A DNA stretch of 43,823 bases from contig MHBQ01000066.1 in assembly GCA_001803315.1 (NCBI GenBank), forward strand, positions 14,634 to 58,456, written 5' to 3'. Each line of letters opens with the position of its first letter. Positions within the stretch are counted from its first letter, which is position 1. The notes beneath the pieces were generated by a model that searched no databases, had not been told where the DNA came from, and saw only the letters and a list, made by a program, of their open reading frames with translations. The position numbers and the translations under genes are program-made. Positions 8,578 through 17,284 of this stretch are shown here, one piece after another. This stretch comes from Lentisphaerae bacterium RIFOXYC12_FULL_60_16. GTDB lineage: Bacteria; Verrucomicrobiota; Kiritimatiellia; UBA8416; YA12-FULL-60-10.

Positions 8578-9831
8578 ATGCTGAAATCAATCGTTCGGGT
8601 TGCAATCGTTCTTGCATGGTTTGTGGTCTTTGCCGATCATGTTGTAGCTCAGGCAGATATGACTAGGCCGGTGGTATTCTCGGTGGATTTAGCCGCTGAA
8701 TACACGGATAACCGCGATTCCACATCGGATGATATCAAGGATGACAACACCGATTTGTGGATCAAGCCCCGCGTGGATATGTTTTTCAAGGGTGCCGGGG
8801 ATTCTGAATTTATCTTCAGTTATGGTCCCCGTTACCGCTACCGTTCGAATCCGGGTGATCTGCAGAACGACACGGATTGGCAGCATGAATTAACGTTGGA
8901 TGCCAATTACAGCCCGACCCGTGATGTCGGATTGCGGTTGACCGAGGCGTTTTACATGACGGACGATCCGTCGGTTCAGCAATTTGGCACGACCCTGCGC
9001 CGCGACAGCAGTTTCATCTACAACTCGCTGGCGTTGTATGCCAACCGGGCAGTCAGCCGGCGGGTGTCGCTGGGGGTGAATGGCAGTCACCGTATCAAGC
9101 GGTATGATGACAGTGATCGAGCCAAGGATGCGGATGAGGACGGGATGGGCGCGGGCGCTTCGTGCTGGTATGCCTTGTCGCCGCTTGCCGGTATGGTGGT
9201 TGCCGGCGGGTACAACGCCTATGATTATGAGAGCTCCCTGAATCTCGAGCGCGGGGTGGAAACCATGTATGGGGCGGTGGGACTGGATTACCAGTTGGCC
9301 AAGGAAATCAGGGTCAACACCCGTCTGGGTTTCGTGACGGCCAGCTTTGAGGATGGATCCCTGGGGTCGATGGATGCTCCCTATGTTGATTGTACGGCGC
9401 TTTATTCCCCCCAGCCGGATACCCGGTTCAGTGCGGGCATTACCCATTCCATCCGTAATGCGGATGTTTATCCGTTTGCGGCCCAGACGGAGACGGCCTT
9501 GAATCTTTCCATGGATTGGCTGGCCACGCCGCGGGTACTGCTCTTGGGCGGGGTGCAGTACCGGGTCGGGAATTATGATACCGATGCTATTCCGTCGGCG
9601 TTTCTCGATGTGATGTCGATGGATGAGTTGCGCGCGCTTGGCATTACTGGAACGGAGTTGGACGAGACGCGGATGGTTTTCAATGCCGGGGTATCCTACA
9701 AACTGGGCGATTTTACGACGATTCGACTGGTGCAGACGCATGAACAGGTTGAATCGGACGTGAACGTTGAGTTCGTCAGCACGGATTCCACCAGGAATGC
9801 AACCACGTTGACGTTGAACCAGGCGTTTTAG
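8578..9831 (+). CDS. Outer-membrane beta-barrel protein of EPS export operon
   Basis: A 417-residue protein with an N-terminal signal peptide (hydrophobic VRVAIVLAWFVVFADHVVAQA, cut near AQA). The mature part is built of short alternating hydrophobic/polar strands with many aromatics (for example 'FIFSYGPRYRYRSNPG', 'DVGLRLTEAFYM', 'TTIRLVQTHEQVE') and ends in a terminal Phe, as expected for barrel insertion by BAM. It resembles the BBP2_2-type barrels often found at the head of exopolysaccharide operons, where a pore or secretin-like role is presumed. I chose the ATG at 578 of this kilobase (8578) because GGAGGA lies at 8568-8573 and the signal peptide follows directly; an in-frame start at 8524 would put 18 extra residues in front. 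It leads the Wzc-like gene by 11 bp. Confidence 0.75.
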   Translation: MLKSIVRVAIVLAWFVVFADHVVAQADMTRPVVFSVDLAAEYTDNRDSTSDDIKDDNTDLWIKPRVDMFFKGAGDSEFIFSYGPRYRYRSNPGDLQNDTDWQHELTLDANYSPTRDVGLRLTEAFYMTDDPSVQQFGTTLRRDSSFIYNSLALYANRAVSRRVSLGVNGSHRIKRYDDSDRAKDADEDGMGAGASCWYALSPLAGMVVAGGYNAYDYESSLNLERGVETMYGAVGLDYQLAKEIRVNTRLGFVTASFEDGSLGSMDAPYVDCTALYSPQPDTRFSAGITHSIRNADVYPFAAQTETALNLSMDWLATPRVLLLGGVQYRVGNYDTDAIPSAFLDVMSMDELRALGITGTELDETRMVFNAGVSYKLGDFTTIRLVQTHEQVESDVNVEFVSTDSTRNATTLTLNQAF

Positions 9832-9842
9832 GCCGGGCTTGA

Positions 9843-11960
9843 ATGACAGAAACCACGGAAACGCTCCATTTTCTTGACTATTGGCGCGTTGTCAGTTCCC
9901 GCAAGGAGATTGTTATTGCAACCGCCTTGCTCGTGGTGCTGGTGGGTGTCCTCATCACCCTGAATCTCCCCAAGGTTTATTCATCCTCCACGGTTATCCA
10001 GGTGCGGGAAGATGCGCCGGACCTGGACGTAACGTCAAGTTCGCGGAGTCGTTTCGATCCCTTGTTCCTGCGGACCCAATTCGAGATCATCCAGTCGGAG
10101 CCGGTGGTTGAAGAAGTGGTGCGGAATCTGCGATTGGATGAAAAATTCGGCAAGGCCATGGGGTACCTGGATGTGATGGGGGACAAGGCTTTCCGCCAGA
10201 CGGTCCGGATTGTATCCCAGGCGATGCGGGTCCAGCAGTTTCGGGATACCAACCTGATTGAGATCCAGATGTATCTCTCGGAGCCGAAGGAGACCGTCTG
10301 GGATGAGGTGGCCACGATCGCCAATGAAGTGGCGCATGTTTTCCGGGAGCAGACTGTCGGGCGGCGGCGATCCATCAAGGCCAAGGCGCTTGAGGCGCTC
10401 AAGCAATCGGTGGACGAACTCCAGAAGAAGGTGCTGGCAGCCGAGAACGAGCTGGAGGCAGTCCGGCAGAAGTACCAGATCGATGTGGTCAGCTCGGTGA
10501 GCGGCACCGACAGTTCGCTGGGCAAGCTGAACATGCGCGAGACGGAACAGTCGATGATCCAGTTGCGTCTGGATCTGGAAGGGAAGAAGGCCAAGCTGGA
10601 CAAGGTGGTGAGCCTCTCGGGCGAGGAATTGCTGGCGGCGGCGCCGTATATTGCCAACGATCCCGGGCTGAACGAACTGGTGGCAACCCGCCGCCGTTTT
10701 GATGTGGAGTTGAGCCGGCTGGTTGAGGCGCAGTTCGGCCCGAAGCATCCCGAGGTGGCGCGTGCGGAGGCGGCGGTACGCGAAGTCAACCTGAAGATTG
10801 CCGAAGCTTTGACCGGGCTGAAAATCGGCGTCCAGGCGGATTTTGAGGCGGCCCAGGCGCGGTACGACGTGATGGAGAAAATGCTGGTAGCCATCAAGGA
10901 TACAGAACGCCAGGCGGCCGGCACGGGATACCGGGAATTCGAGCGGGTCAGGCAGGATGTGGAGCATGCCCGCCGGATGCGCGATGAACTGGAGATCCGG
11001 TACAACGAGGAGATCGTCGAGCAGAAGATCCCGCGCACCACCGTGGACATCATCAAGCCCGCCCAGCCGGCGGATCGTGAAAGTCCGGTAAGTCCGGACT
11101 ATGCGTTGAATATCATCCTCAGCATCCTGCTGGGCCTGGGTGCCGGCGTTGCCCTGGCGTATTTCATCGAGTATCTCGACACCTCGGTCAAGACCATCGA
11201 GGAGATTGAACGCAGCATGGGGGTTTCGGCGCTGGGGGTCATTCCCCAGAAGGTCAAGCCGTTCACGGATCCGTCGGCCGACATGGCGCACGAGGAAGCC
11301 TACCGGGTCTTGCGGACCAACCTCCGCTTTGCCCGACGTTTCCAGGACGGCAAAAAGGTGTTGTGCGTGACCAGCGGGAGCGTGGGAGAAGGCAAATCGC
11401 TGACCTTGTTCAACCTCGCCTATGTGTGTGCCACGCTGGGGGATCGGGTGATCCTGATTGATGCCGACCTGCACCGCCCCCGCCAGCATCGGATGTTGAA
11501 TGTTTCGAATGCGGTCGGCCTCGCAAACGTGCTGGTCGGTGACAAGGCCTTGTCCGATGTGATTCTCAACACCAGCGTCCAGAACCTGGATTTCATACCC
11601 AGCGGTAAGCTCCAGGGGAGTGTGCATGGGTTGCTGGATGCTGAACGCGTCCGGCAGGTGGCGACGGCCTTGAAAGGGGCCTATGATCTGGTGTTGTTTG
11701 ATGCGCCGCCGATCATCGGAGTCAGCGATGCCTCCATGTTGGCCCGTGAAATGGATGGTGTTCTGCTCGTAATTCAACACCGCAAATATCCGAAATCGGT
11801 GTCCAGCCGGGCCCGGAGCATGATTGAGAACCTGGGGGGGAACCTGGTGGGGGTGGTGTTGAACAACATCAATGTGTCACGGGATCATTCGTATTATTAC
11901 TACCATCAACATTATAATACCTACCCGGACAAAAAACGCGGGAAAGCGAATCCGGCATGA
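9843..11960 (+). CDS. wzc: Wzc-like polysaccharide co-polymerase and BY-kinase
   Basis: A 705-residue inner-membrane protein. A Wzz-type domain begins with a transmembrane helix at about residues 20-42, then a periplasmic part with a long coiled coil (about residues 180-400, rich in KALEALKQSVDELQKK-type heptads). A second helix lies near residues 420-445 (LSILLGLGAGVALAYF). The C-terminal cytoplasmic kinase has Walker A GSVGEGKS at about 511-518, Walker A' LIDADLHRPR near 538 and Walker B LVLFDAPP near 620. The protein ends with a tyrosine cluster (SYYYYHQHYNTY), the autophosphorylation region of bacterial tyrosine kinases. Wzc controls chain length and export of capsule or EPS with Wza. The stop overlaps the Wza-like start by 4 bp. 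The all-in-one form (GumC plus kinase) is typical of Gram-negative systems. Confidence 0.9.
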   Translation: MTETTETLHFLDYWRVVSSRKEIVIATALLVVLVGVLITLNLPKVYSSSTVIQVREDAPDLDVTSSSRSRFDPLFLRTQFEIIQSEPVVEEVVRNLRLDEKFGKAMGYLDVMGDKAFRQTVRIVSQAMRVQQFRDTNLIEIQMYLSEPKETVWDEVATIANEVAHVFREQTVGRRRSIKAKALEALKQSVDELQKKVLAAENELEAVRQKYQIDVVSSVSGTDSSLGKLNMRETEQSMIQLRLDLEGKKAKLDKVVSLSGEELLAAAPYIANDPGLNELVATRRRFDVELSRLVEAQFGPKHPEVARAEAAVREVNLKIAEALTGLKIGVQADFEAAQARYDVMEKMLVAIKDTERQAAGTGYREFERVRQDVEHARRMRDELEIRYNEEIVEQKIPRTTVDIIKPAQPADRESPVSPDYALNIILSILLGLGAGVALAYFIEYLDTSVKTIEEIERSMGVSALGVIPQKVKPFTDPSADMAHEEAYRVLRTNLRFARRFQDGKKVLCVTSGSVGEGKSLTLFNLAYVCATLGDRVILIDADLHRPRQHRMLNVSNAVGLANVLVGDKALSDVILNTSVQNLDFIPSGKLQGSVHGLLDAERVRQVATALKGAYDLVLFDAPPIIGVSDASMLAREMDGVLLVIQHRKYPKSVSSRARSMIENLGGNLVGVVLNNINVSRDHSYYYYHQHYNTYPDKKRGKANPA

Positions 11961-12694
11961 ATCCGGAACCGAAAACCGTATATCCGGGTGATCGCCTGAT
12001 CCGTACCGTGGTGGCCGTGATGGCGGGGATAGGGCTGTTGGTCGGTTGCATGACGCCTCCCGGGCAAGCCGCCCTGCGTCCCTACCGGCCCGACAGTCAG
12101 GGGCGAAACCCGGCTCAGTGGACGGCCGCCCCTTCCGGAGATTCCGTAAAGGTGCCGGCAGTTCCAAACGTGCGTCCGCAGCTCCCGGATGAACCGCGGG
12201 TTGCCACGGGCGGGGTCCGGCGCCTGAAAACGGATGATAAGGTGACCATTTCCTTGCGCGGCATCACACCGCCCGAGGAGATCAACGAGGTGGTGGACCA
12301 CATGGGGTTGATCACCCTGCCGCATATCGGTGATATCAAGGTGGATGGAATGACCACCTCGGAGGCGGAGCAGCGGATTGTCCGCACCTATCTGGAGAAG
12401 GGGATTTACCGTAAAATAACGGTTATTCTCGTGGTGGGCGATGAGGAGTTTTTCGTGCAGGGTGAAGTCAAGCGGGAGGGACGATTCCCCTTGTCGTCCC
12501 GGGATATGACGTTGTTGCAGGCCGTTGCGATGGCGGGCGGATTTACGGATTTCGCCAAGGACACCGAAGTGCAGATCAAACGGGGAAATCAGGTTATTCA
12601 GGTTGATGTGCGCCGGATACGGGATCTTAAGGACAAGGACCCCGGGATTTTCCCGTCGGATGTCATCTATGTACCGAGGCGGGTATTCCTGTGA
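11957..12694 (+). CDS. wza: Wza-like polysaccharide export lipoprotein
   Basis: A 245-residue lipoprotein. The signal peptide ends in a lipobox LLVGC (Cys near residue 31), followed by a Pro-rich linker. The Poly_export domain starts around residue 90 (RRLKTDDKVTISLRGI...) with the usual 'GLITLPHIGDIKVDGMTTSEAEQRI'. An SLBB-type beta-grasp follows ('FFVQGEVKREGRFPL', 'LLQAVAMAGGFTDFA'), and the protein ends in VIYVPRRVFL. It is shorter than E. coli Wza (about 380 residues) and seems to hold one SLBB unit, with no clear C-terminal amphipathic helix. The barrel at 8578 may therefore supply the outer-membrane pore, which is inference. It overlaps its neighbours by 4 bp on both sides (ATGA and GTGA), showing tight co-translation. 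Confidence 0.88.
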   Translation: MNPEPKTVYPGDRLIRTVVAVMAGIGLLVGCMTPPGQAALRPYRPDSQGRNPAQWTAAPSGDSVKVPAVPNVRPQLPDEPRVATGGVRRLKTDDKVTISLRGITPPEEINEVVDHMGLITLPHIGDIKVDGMTTSEAEQRIVRTYLEKGIYRKITVILVVGDEEFFVQGEVKREGRFPLSSRDMTLLQAVAMAGGFTDFAKDTEVQIKRGNQVIQVDVRRIRDLKDKDPGIFPSDVIYVPRRVFL

Positions 12695-13275
12695 TGCGCC
12701 CGGCCTGTATAAGCGGTTTATGGTTGGCGGGGTTGTTGACGGCCTGCGTGAGCCCGCGTGCGGTGGTGCCGGTGGACGAGGCGATCCGGCAGGTCCGGGA
12801 TTATTCCGTGAAGGTTGCCGGGTTCGTGACCGAGGCGGATATGCAGCTTCAGACCGCCTGTCTGGCACTCGCCAATGCCCAGGCGGCCCAACAGGCTGAA
12901 GCGGCCCGCCTGGCGGAAGCGCTCAAGTCGGCGGATCTGGTGGCTATCCCGGCCATTCGTAAATTGGTGCGCGAACGATTCGTGGTGGCGGAATCGGTTC
13001 GTGACCGTGTGGTCCGGTTGGCCGGTCAGACGGCGGAGATCCGGAGGGCTGCGCGCGAGACGGCCGCCCTCCAGGAAGGTGTCCGGACGGGAGTCAGCGA
13101 GCGTTCGGCCTCCCGGGCCGTGACGGAGGCGCATGCCCGTTGTGTGGCGGCTGAAACCGGACTGGCGGTCGTGAAGCTGGAAGTTGACCGGTTGAAATCG
13201 GACTGGTTGATCTCGAAGCCGGATTCCGCCGCACCGGAGCAATCGGTGCCGGCCCGTTTGATCGTGAAACCCTGA
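12691..13275 (+). CDS. Predicted lipoprotein with Ala-rich coiled coil, EPS operon
   Basis: A 194-residue protein that I do not recognise. The N-terminus is a short signal peptide with lipobox LLTAC (Cys near residue 19). From about residue 35 to 170 the sequence is strongly helical and Ala/Glu/Arg-rich with heptad-like spacing (ACLALANAQAAQQAEAARLAEAL), so a coiled coil is likely. The start may be GTG at 12691, which overlaps the Wza-like stop, or the ATG at 12694 directly after it; the protein differs by one residue. Its position directly after the Wza-like gene suggests a periplasmic spacer or accessory in polysaccharide export, but nothing in the sequence shows a specific activity. Confidence 0.65.
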   Translation: MMRPACISGLWLAGLLTACVSPRAVVPVDEAIRQVRDYSVKVAGFVTEADMQLQTACLALANAQAAQQAEAARLAEALKSADLVAIPAIRKLVRERFVVAESVRDRVVRLAGQTAEIRRAARETAALQEGVRTGVSERSASRAVTEAHARCVAAETGLAVVKLEVDRLKSDWLISKPDSAAPEQSVPARLIVKP

Positions 13276-13290
13276 TCAGGAAAGGTTGTC

Positions 13291-13878
13291 ATGCGCGTCG
13301 TCAACCTGGTCGGATTGGTCCTGGCGTCCCTCTTGACGGTGCATGGTCTTCGTGCATCCGTCGCCCAGATCCGGTATCATCGTGTCCGGTATGGGGCGGA
13401 CCGGGCCAATGCGGAAGCGCTCCAGGAAGGCATGTCGTTCATCCACCGATGGTATCCCTGGCATGATCGTGCATGCATGGCCATTGCGTCGGCTGCCTAT
13501 CGGGAATCGCGGGCACGAAACGAGCCGGCGGAGGGTCGTTTCCGCACGGTTGCCGGGCGCTGGTGTGATGAGGGGCTTCGCCTGAATCCCTATAAACGGC
13601 AGTTGAATCTGTTGAAAACCCGGTTGTTGGCCGAACAATCACTGCCGGCGGCAATTACCTGGTGGGAACGATATGTCCGGTGGCATTTCTGGGATCCCTT
13701 CAATCATCGCATCCGGGTCGAATTGTATGCACGGCAGGGGGATTACGCGGCGGCGCTGGATGCGTTGGAATGGACGCGTGGATCGGATCAGTATGAGCGG
13801 GCAAGGTCCTCCCTCCGTGCCGCCTGGAGCCATGAAGCGGAGGCCGGGCATCAGTCGCCCGCGGTCAACACCCGCTGA
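13291..13878 (+). CDS. Membrane-anchored helical (TPR-like) protein, EPS operon
   Basis: A 195-residue protein without a recognised family. It has an uncleaved or cleaved hydrophobic N-terminus (VVNLVGLVLASLLTVHGLRA). The rest is helical, with paired helices reminiscent of tetratricopeptide repeats (for example 'ARQGDYAAALDALEW' near residues 148-162, and the Trp/Tyr-rich 'WWERYVRWHFWDP'). A similar helical tail is common beside O-antigen ligase and EPS genes. AGGAAAGG at 13278-13285 supports the ATG at 13291. It is last in the export operon, and its 3' end overlaps the converging GT9 gene by 28 bp. Confidence 0.6.
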   Translation: MRVVNLVGLVLASLLTVHGLRASVAQIRYHRVRYGADRANAEALQEGMSFIHRWYPWHDRACMAIASAAYRESRARNEPAEGRFRTVAGRWCDEGLRLNPYKRQLNLLKTRLLAEQSLPAAITWWERYVRWHFWDPFNHRIRVELYARQGDYAAALDALEWTRGSDQYERARSSLRAAWSHEAEAGHQSPAVNTR

Positions 13879-14990
13879 CAGGCGGTGATGACATCATCCA
13901 CCGGTATCCCCTGCATGCAGGCGAGATGCCGGCAGGGTTTGTGATAACCAAAGATGCAGCAGGGGGCGCAGGGCAGGAGGTTCCGGACGACCGCGTGCCG
14001 GAGCCCGGTTGTGCCCCACTTGCGGGCATCGCTGGCGCCAAACAGGATCACGGTCGGGGCTCCCATGGCCACGGCCAGGTGTGCCATGCCGGAATCCAAT
14101 CCCACGAACAAGGCGGCCTTCTCCAGCAGGCGTGCGGTTTGGGGAAGCGTAAGCTTGCCGGCAAGGTTGCAGACCGGGATGCCGTGTTTTTCGATGGCAT
14201 GCGCCAGGGTCTCACACGATGGACGGTCGGTTGCCCCGCCGCTGAGGACACACACCAGTCCCGGGCTGGCGTGCAGGCGGGCGGCGAGTTCAACCAGGCG
14301 ATCGGATGGCCATTGCTTGTAGTGCGCCCCGGTAAATGGGTGCAGTACCAGGTACGGATCATTCGGGATCGCCAAGGAGGGGGGAGGGATTGACAAGCCG
14401 GCCACATGGCGTTTCAGGCATGCGTCCAGCCTGCTGGATTGAGGGGGGATGCCCAAGGGTTGCAGCAACCGCATGAATTGTTCGCCTTCGAATCCATCCG
14501 GGGCGTAATCCACGCGATGGGTATACAAGGCGTTACGCCGGGGATTGATATTGAAGCCGATACGCATGGGGGCTCGGCTCCAATAGGCAAACAGGGCGGA
14601 GAAGTGGTGGAACTGCTCGGTGTCGATCACCACGTCATAGGGGTTCCGGGCCAATTGTGCGAGGAATTTTACCGGCTGGGTATCCATCGGGATGGGGTGA
14701 CAGGGAAAGGGTGCCAGGGAACAGATACCACGGTTCCGTTGTTCGCAGGCAATGTCAAGTTGTGCATCGGGACATGCCTGTGAGAGAGCCTGTAACGCCG
14801 GAAGGAGTACAATCATATCGCCGATTCCGCCCGGCCGGATGACCAGTATCCGCCGTATGGAGGAAAGGCCGGGGGTGATTGGAATCTGCTGGTCCCGATA
14901 CCGGTACCAGGTCATCACCCCGGTCAGTCGGCATAAGGGACTGCCGACCCACGTATCCATACCCTTTAACAGATTTGCCCTGATACCCAT
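13851..14990 (-). CDS. Glycosyltransferase family 9 (heptosyltransferase-like)
   Basis: About 379 residues with the GT-B fold of ADP-heptose:LPS heptosyltransferases. The N-terminal domain opens with ILVIRPGGIGDMIVLLPAL (the GGIGD loop of the family), and the C-terminal domain has 'LVLHPFTGAHYKQWP', 'ALFVGLDSGMAHLAVAMGAPTVILFGA' and a Cys-rich end (CAPCCIFGYHKPCRHLAC) also seen in many GT9 members. It should add a heptose, or a related sugar, to a cell-surface glycolipid core. I prefer the ATG at 14990, which follows GAAGGA with a suitable gap, over an ATG at 15032 that lacks a ribosome site. The nearby gmhB would supply ADP-heptose precursor. It follows queG by 95 bp on the same strand. Confidence 0.87.
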   Translation of the reverse strand: MGIRANLLKGMDTWVGSPLCRLTGVMTWYRYRDQQIPITPGLSSIRRILVIRPGGIGDMIVLLPALQALSQACPDAQLDIACEQRNRGICSLAPFPCHPIPMDTQPVKFLAQLARNPYDVVIDTEQFHHFSALFAYWSRAPMRIGFNINPRRNALYTHRVDYAPDGFEGEQFMRLLQPLGIPPQSSRLDACLKRHVAGLSIPPPSLAIPNDPYLVLHPFTGAHYKQWPSDRLVELAARLHASPGLVCVLSGGATDRPSCETLAHAIEKHGIPVCNLAGKLTLPQTARLLEKAALFVGLDSGMAHLAVAMGAPTVILFGASDARKWGTTGLRHAVVRNLLPCAPCCIFGYHKPCRHLACMQGIPVDDVITACQRVLTAGD

Positions 14991-15085
14991 GCGGTCTGAT
15001 CCTTCACCCTCGGGTGTACGGCATGAACCCATATCGTAGGGTGTACCGGGGGTTGATGCAAGATCCGCGTACCGGCAGGTTGTGG

Positions 15086-15994
15086 TCAGGTGTTCCGGAT
15101 CACGATGGCGGCATTCCGCTGAAGTCGCTTCAAGCCGGCGCGGATCAGCGGGGTATCGGCATAGCGCGCCTTGAAGGTGGTATCGTCCATGGCCAGCAGA
15201 TCATGTGCCGAGGGCATTTCACGGAAGGCAAAGTCGTGGGACGGAGGGTGGTCGGATTGCCGGTTCCATGGGCAGCTGGCGGTACAGCAGTCACACCCGA
15301 AAAGCCGTCTGCCGATTGCCGTATGGAACGACTCCGGGATATCTCCGGAATGTTCGATGGTCAGGTAGCTGATGCAGCGTGAGGGGTTGATGAGGCCGTC
15401 CCGGCCAATGGCCTGCGTCGGACAGGCGTCGCGACAACGGGTACAGGTGCCGCATTGATCCGGGATGGTGCCGGTGGGCGGGAGTACGGTTCGCGTGAGG
15501 AGAAATCCCAGCACCACCGAACAACCGGAAGCCGTCACCAGATGGCCCTGCCGGCCGCGCCAGCCCAGGCCGGCCCGTAATGCCCACTCCCGTTCTGCCA
15601 GGGGTGCTGAATCAACGCAGGTCCGGCATTTGGTGCCGGGATCATGCTGTTCGATGATCCGTGCAAACCGGCGGAGGCGGGCCCGGAGTATATCGTGGTA
15701 ATCGCGGCAACGGGCATAGGTGGAGATGCCCGCAGCCGGATCCGGGTTGACGGGATAGGGTGCCGCGATGGCCAGGATCGAGCGGACCCCGCTCAGCAGG
15801 GTGTCGGGATCTGCCCGCAAGGGGATGTGCCGCTTGAGGTAGTCGATGCCCGGTGGTATCCCCCGGTCGATCCACTGACGAAACCGGTCCTGGGTTTGCG
15901 AGGGCCCAGCCGTGGCTATACCAAAAGCCGCATTGCCCTGTCCGGCATGTTCAGCCCGCAAAGCGGCCATCAGGGTTGGAATGTCCGGTACCAT
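15086..15994 (-). CDS. queG: Epoxyqueuosine reductase
   Basis: A 302-residue enzyme that reduces epoxyqueuosine to queuosine in tRNA using cobalamin and two [4Fe-4S] clusters. The N-terminal cobalamin-binding part has 'YLKRHIPLRADPDTLL' and 'YARCRDYHDILRARL'. 'CVDSAPLAEREWALRAGLGWRG' carries the conserved catalytic Asp region. The two-cluster ferredoxin part shows CGTCTRCRDACP and, nearer the end, CDCCTASCPWN. The protein is somewhat shorter than E. coli QueG (379), ending soon after the clusters without the C-terminal HEAT-like repeats. The ATG at 15994 lies within the last codons of aroK (25-bp overlap); an alternative in-frame ATG at 15970 exists. Other queuosine genes are not in this window. 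Confidence 0.92.
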   Translation of the reverse strand: MVPDIPTLMAALRAEHAGQGNAAFGIATAGPSQTQDRFRQWIDRGIPPGIDYLKRHIPLRADPDTLLSGVRSILAIAAPYPVNPDPAAGISTYARCRDYHDILRARLRRFARIIEQHDPGTKCRTCVDSAPLAEREWALRAGLGWRGRQGHLVTASGCSVVLGFLLTRTVLPPTGTIPDQCGTCTRCRDACPTQAIGRDGLINPSRCISYLTIEHSGDIPESFHTAIGRRLFGCDCCTASCPWNRQSDHPPSHDFAFREMPSAHDLLAMDDTTFKARYADTPLIRAGLKRLQRNAAIVIRNT

Positions 15995-16494
15995 GATTCG
16001 ATCTGCCGTACCACGTGGTTGGTGGTGAGGTCCGATGTGTCGATGCGGCGGGGGACGGATTCGTAACAGGCCCGGCGGGCTTCAAGCAGGGAACGTATGG
16101 ATTCCAGTTTGTCCGCGGGGCGGTCGAGCAGGGGACGGGTGGTATCCGTGGTTAGCCGCTGCACAATGACTTCCGGCCGTGACCATAGGCAAACCACCAT
16201 GGCGACACGCATGAAGTCCTGGAGATTATCGGGGTTGAGCACCACGCCGCCCCCCGTGGCGATCACCTGCCGGGTGTTATGGGAGAGTTCCACCACCAGG
16301 CGTCGTTCAAGCATGCGGAAAGCAGGTTCGCCCGCTTCATCGAAGATGCGTCTGACCGAACGTTGTTCGCGTGTCTCGATCAGGCGGTCCATGTCCACAA
16401 AGGTGAAATCCAGGAGGCGGGCAAGCGGGGCGCCGACGGAGGTTTTTCCGGTGCCCATAAATCCCGTAAGCACAATATTGGGGGGCGGTTGCAT
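15970..16494 (-). CDS. aroK: Shikimate kinase
   Basis: A 174-residue P-loop kinase that phosphorylates shikimate at the 3-OH in the pathway to chorismate. Walker A is GFMGTGKTSVG (about residues 9-19). FVDMDRLIE holds the shikimate-binding Asp, FRMLE the Arg/Glu of the SB region, and ATGGGVVL the glycine-rich substrate loop. TTRPLLDRP is the LID segment with its Arg. Length matches the family. I placed the start at the ATG at 16494, since the 89 residues encoded upstream in frame look non-native. It overlaps queG by 25 bp, so the two are probably one transcript. gmhB diverges from it across a 168-bp gap. Confidence 0.93.
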   Translation of the reverse strand: MQPPPNIVLTGFMGTGKTSVGAPLARLLDFTFVDMDRLIETREQRSVRRIFDEAGEPAFRMLERRLVVELSHNTRQVIATGGGVVLNPDNLQDFMRVAMVVCLWSRPEVIVQRLTTDTTRPLLDRPADKLESIRSLLEARRACYESVPRRIDTSDLTTNHVVRQIESWYRTFQP

Positions 16495-16662
16495 ACCCCG
16501 TATAACCTGCCGTGTCCGCCGGTTGGTAACAAGGCAAAATTGTCCGTGGACGGATGATCCATGCCGGTTAAAAACAATGGCTCCCGGGAGGTTGTTTCCG
16601 TATCGTAGTGACGGGATGTAGCCGTGGGGTATTTTGAACCGGTGAACGAAAGGTGTGGCAGC

Positions 16663-17214
16663 ATGAGTTCCGCAGGGCGACCGTGTGTGTTTTTCGACCG
16701 GGACGGCATTGTAAACCGTGCGCCGGAATCCCGTTATGTGACCCGGTGGGAGGACTTCCACCTGAATCCTGAATTCGTCGAGGCTTTACGGGAGGTGCGG
16801 GATCTTGGACTTCCGGCCGTTGTCGTGACGAACCAGAAGTGTGTGGCCGTTGGTATCATGACCGAAGATGCCGTTCGTGCGATTCACCAGCGCCTGATGG
16901 ATGTCCTGCGGCGGGACCATGCCGTTGAGTTGCTGGACATCCTTTTCTGTCCGCATGGCGATGACACGTGTGCATGTCGGAAGCCAAACCCCGGCATGTT
17001 GCTGGAAGCGGCACGCCGGCACGGGATCGACCTGGCGGCTTCCTGGATGATCGGGGATCAACCGCGGGATGTCGAAGCGGGATGCCGGGCCGGGTGCCGG
17101 ACCATTCTGGTGGCGGAAGGCCCGGATGCTGCCGGCGCCGACCATCACGTGCAGACCCTGGATGAACTGGTGAAACGCCTGCCCGGCTGGCTGAAGCCGG
17201 AAGGCGGAGGCTGA
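16663..17214 (+). CDS. gmhB: D-glycero-D-manno-heptose 1,7-bisphosphate 7-phosphatase
   Basis: A 183-residue HAD-superfamily phosphatase. Motif I is FFDRDGIVN (nucleophile and acid Asp). Motif II is VVVTNQK, motif III includes the Lys of CRKPNPGM, and motif IV is [12 protein letters not shown]. Between II and III lies [10 protein letters not shown], the Cys/His zinc-binding loop typical of GmhB and of histidinol-phosphatases. GmhB removes the 7-phosphate of the heptose bisphosphate used to build ADP-heptose, which fits the heptosyltransferase-like gene nearby. AAAGG at 16650-16654 supports the ATG at 16663; an in-frame GTG at 16624 is less likely. A histidinol-phosphate phosphatase role is the main alternative. 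Confidence 0.85.
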   Translation: MSSAGRPCVFFDRDGIVNRAPESRYVTRWEDFHLNPEFVEALREVRDLGLPAVVVTNQKCVAVGIMTEDAVRAIHQRLMDVLRRDHAVELLDILFCPHGDDTCACRKPNPGMLLEAARRHGIDLAASWMIGDQPRDVEAGCRAGCRTILVAEGPDAAGADHHVQTLDELVKRLPGWLKPEGGG

Positions 17215-17284
17215 CCGGCCGAAGAATGGGCTTGGAGTCGGGATCGGGAACCGATACGGTAGCCGATATCAGGAGGGTTTGACT

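Noticed and set aside
10035..11780. Long minus-strand open frame of about 581 codons opposite wzc
   Set aside because: It lies fully inside the Wzc-like gene. Its composition is that of a mirror frame and it has no recognisable domain.
17231..17259. TTGGAG/TACGGT as a uxs promoter
   Set aside because: Both hexamers match poorly and gmhB lies only 70 bp upstream, so read-through is simpler.
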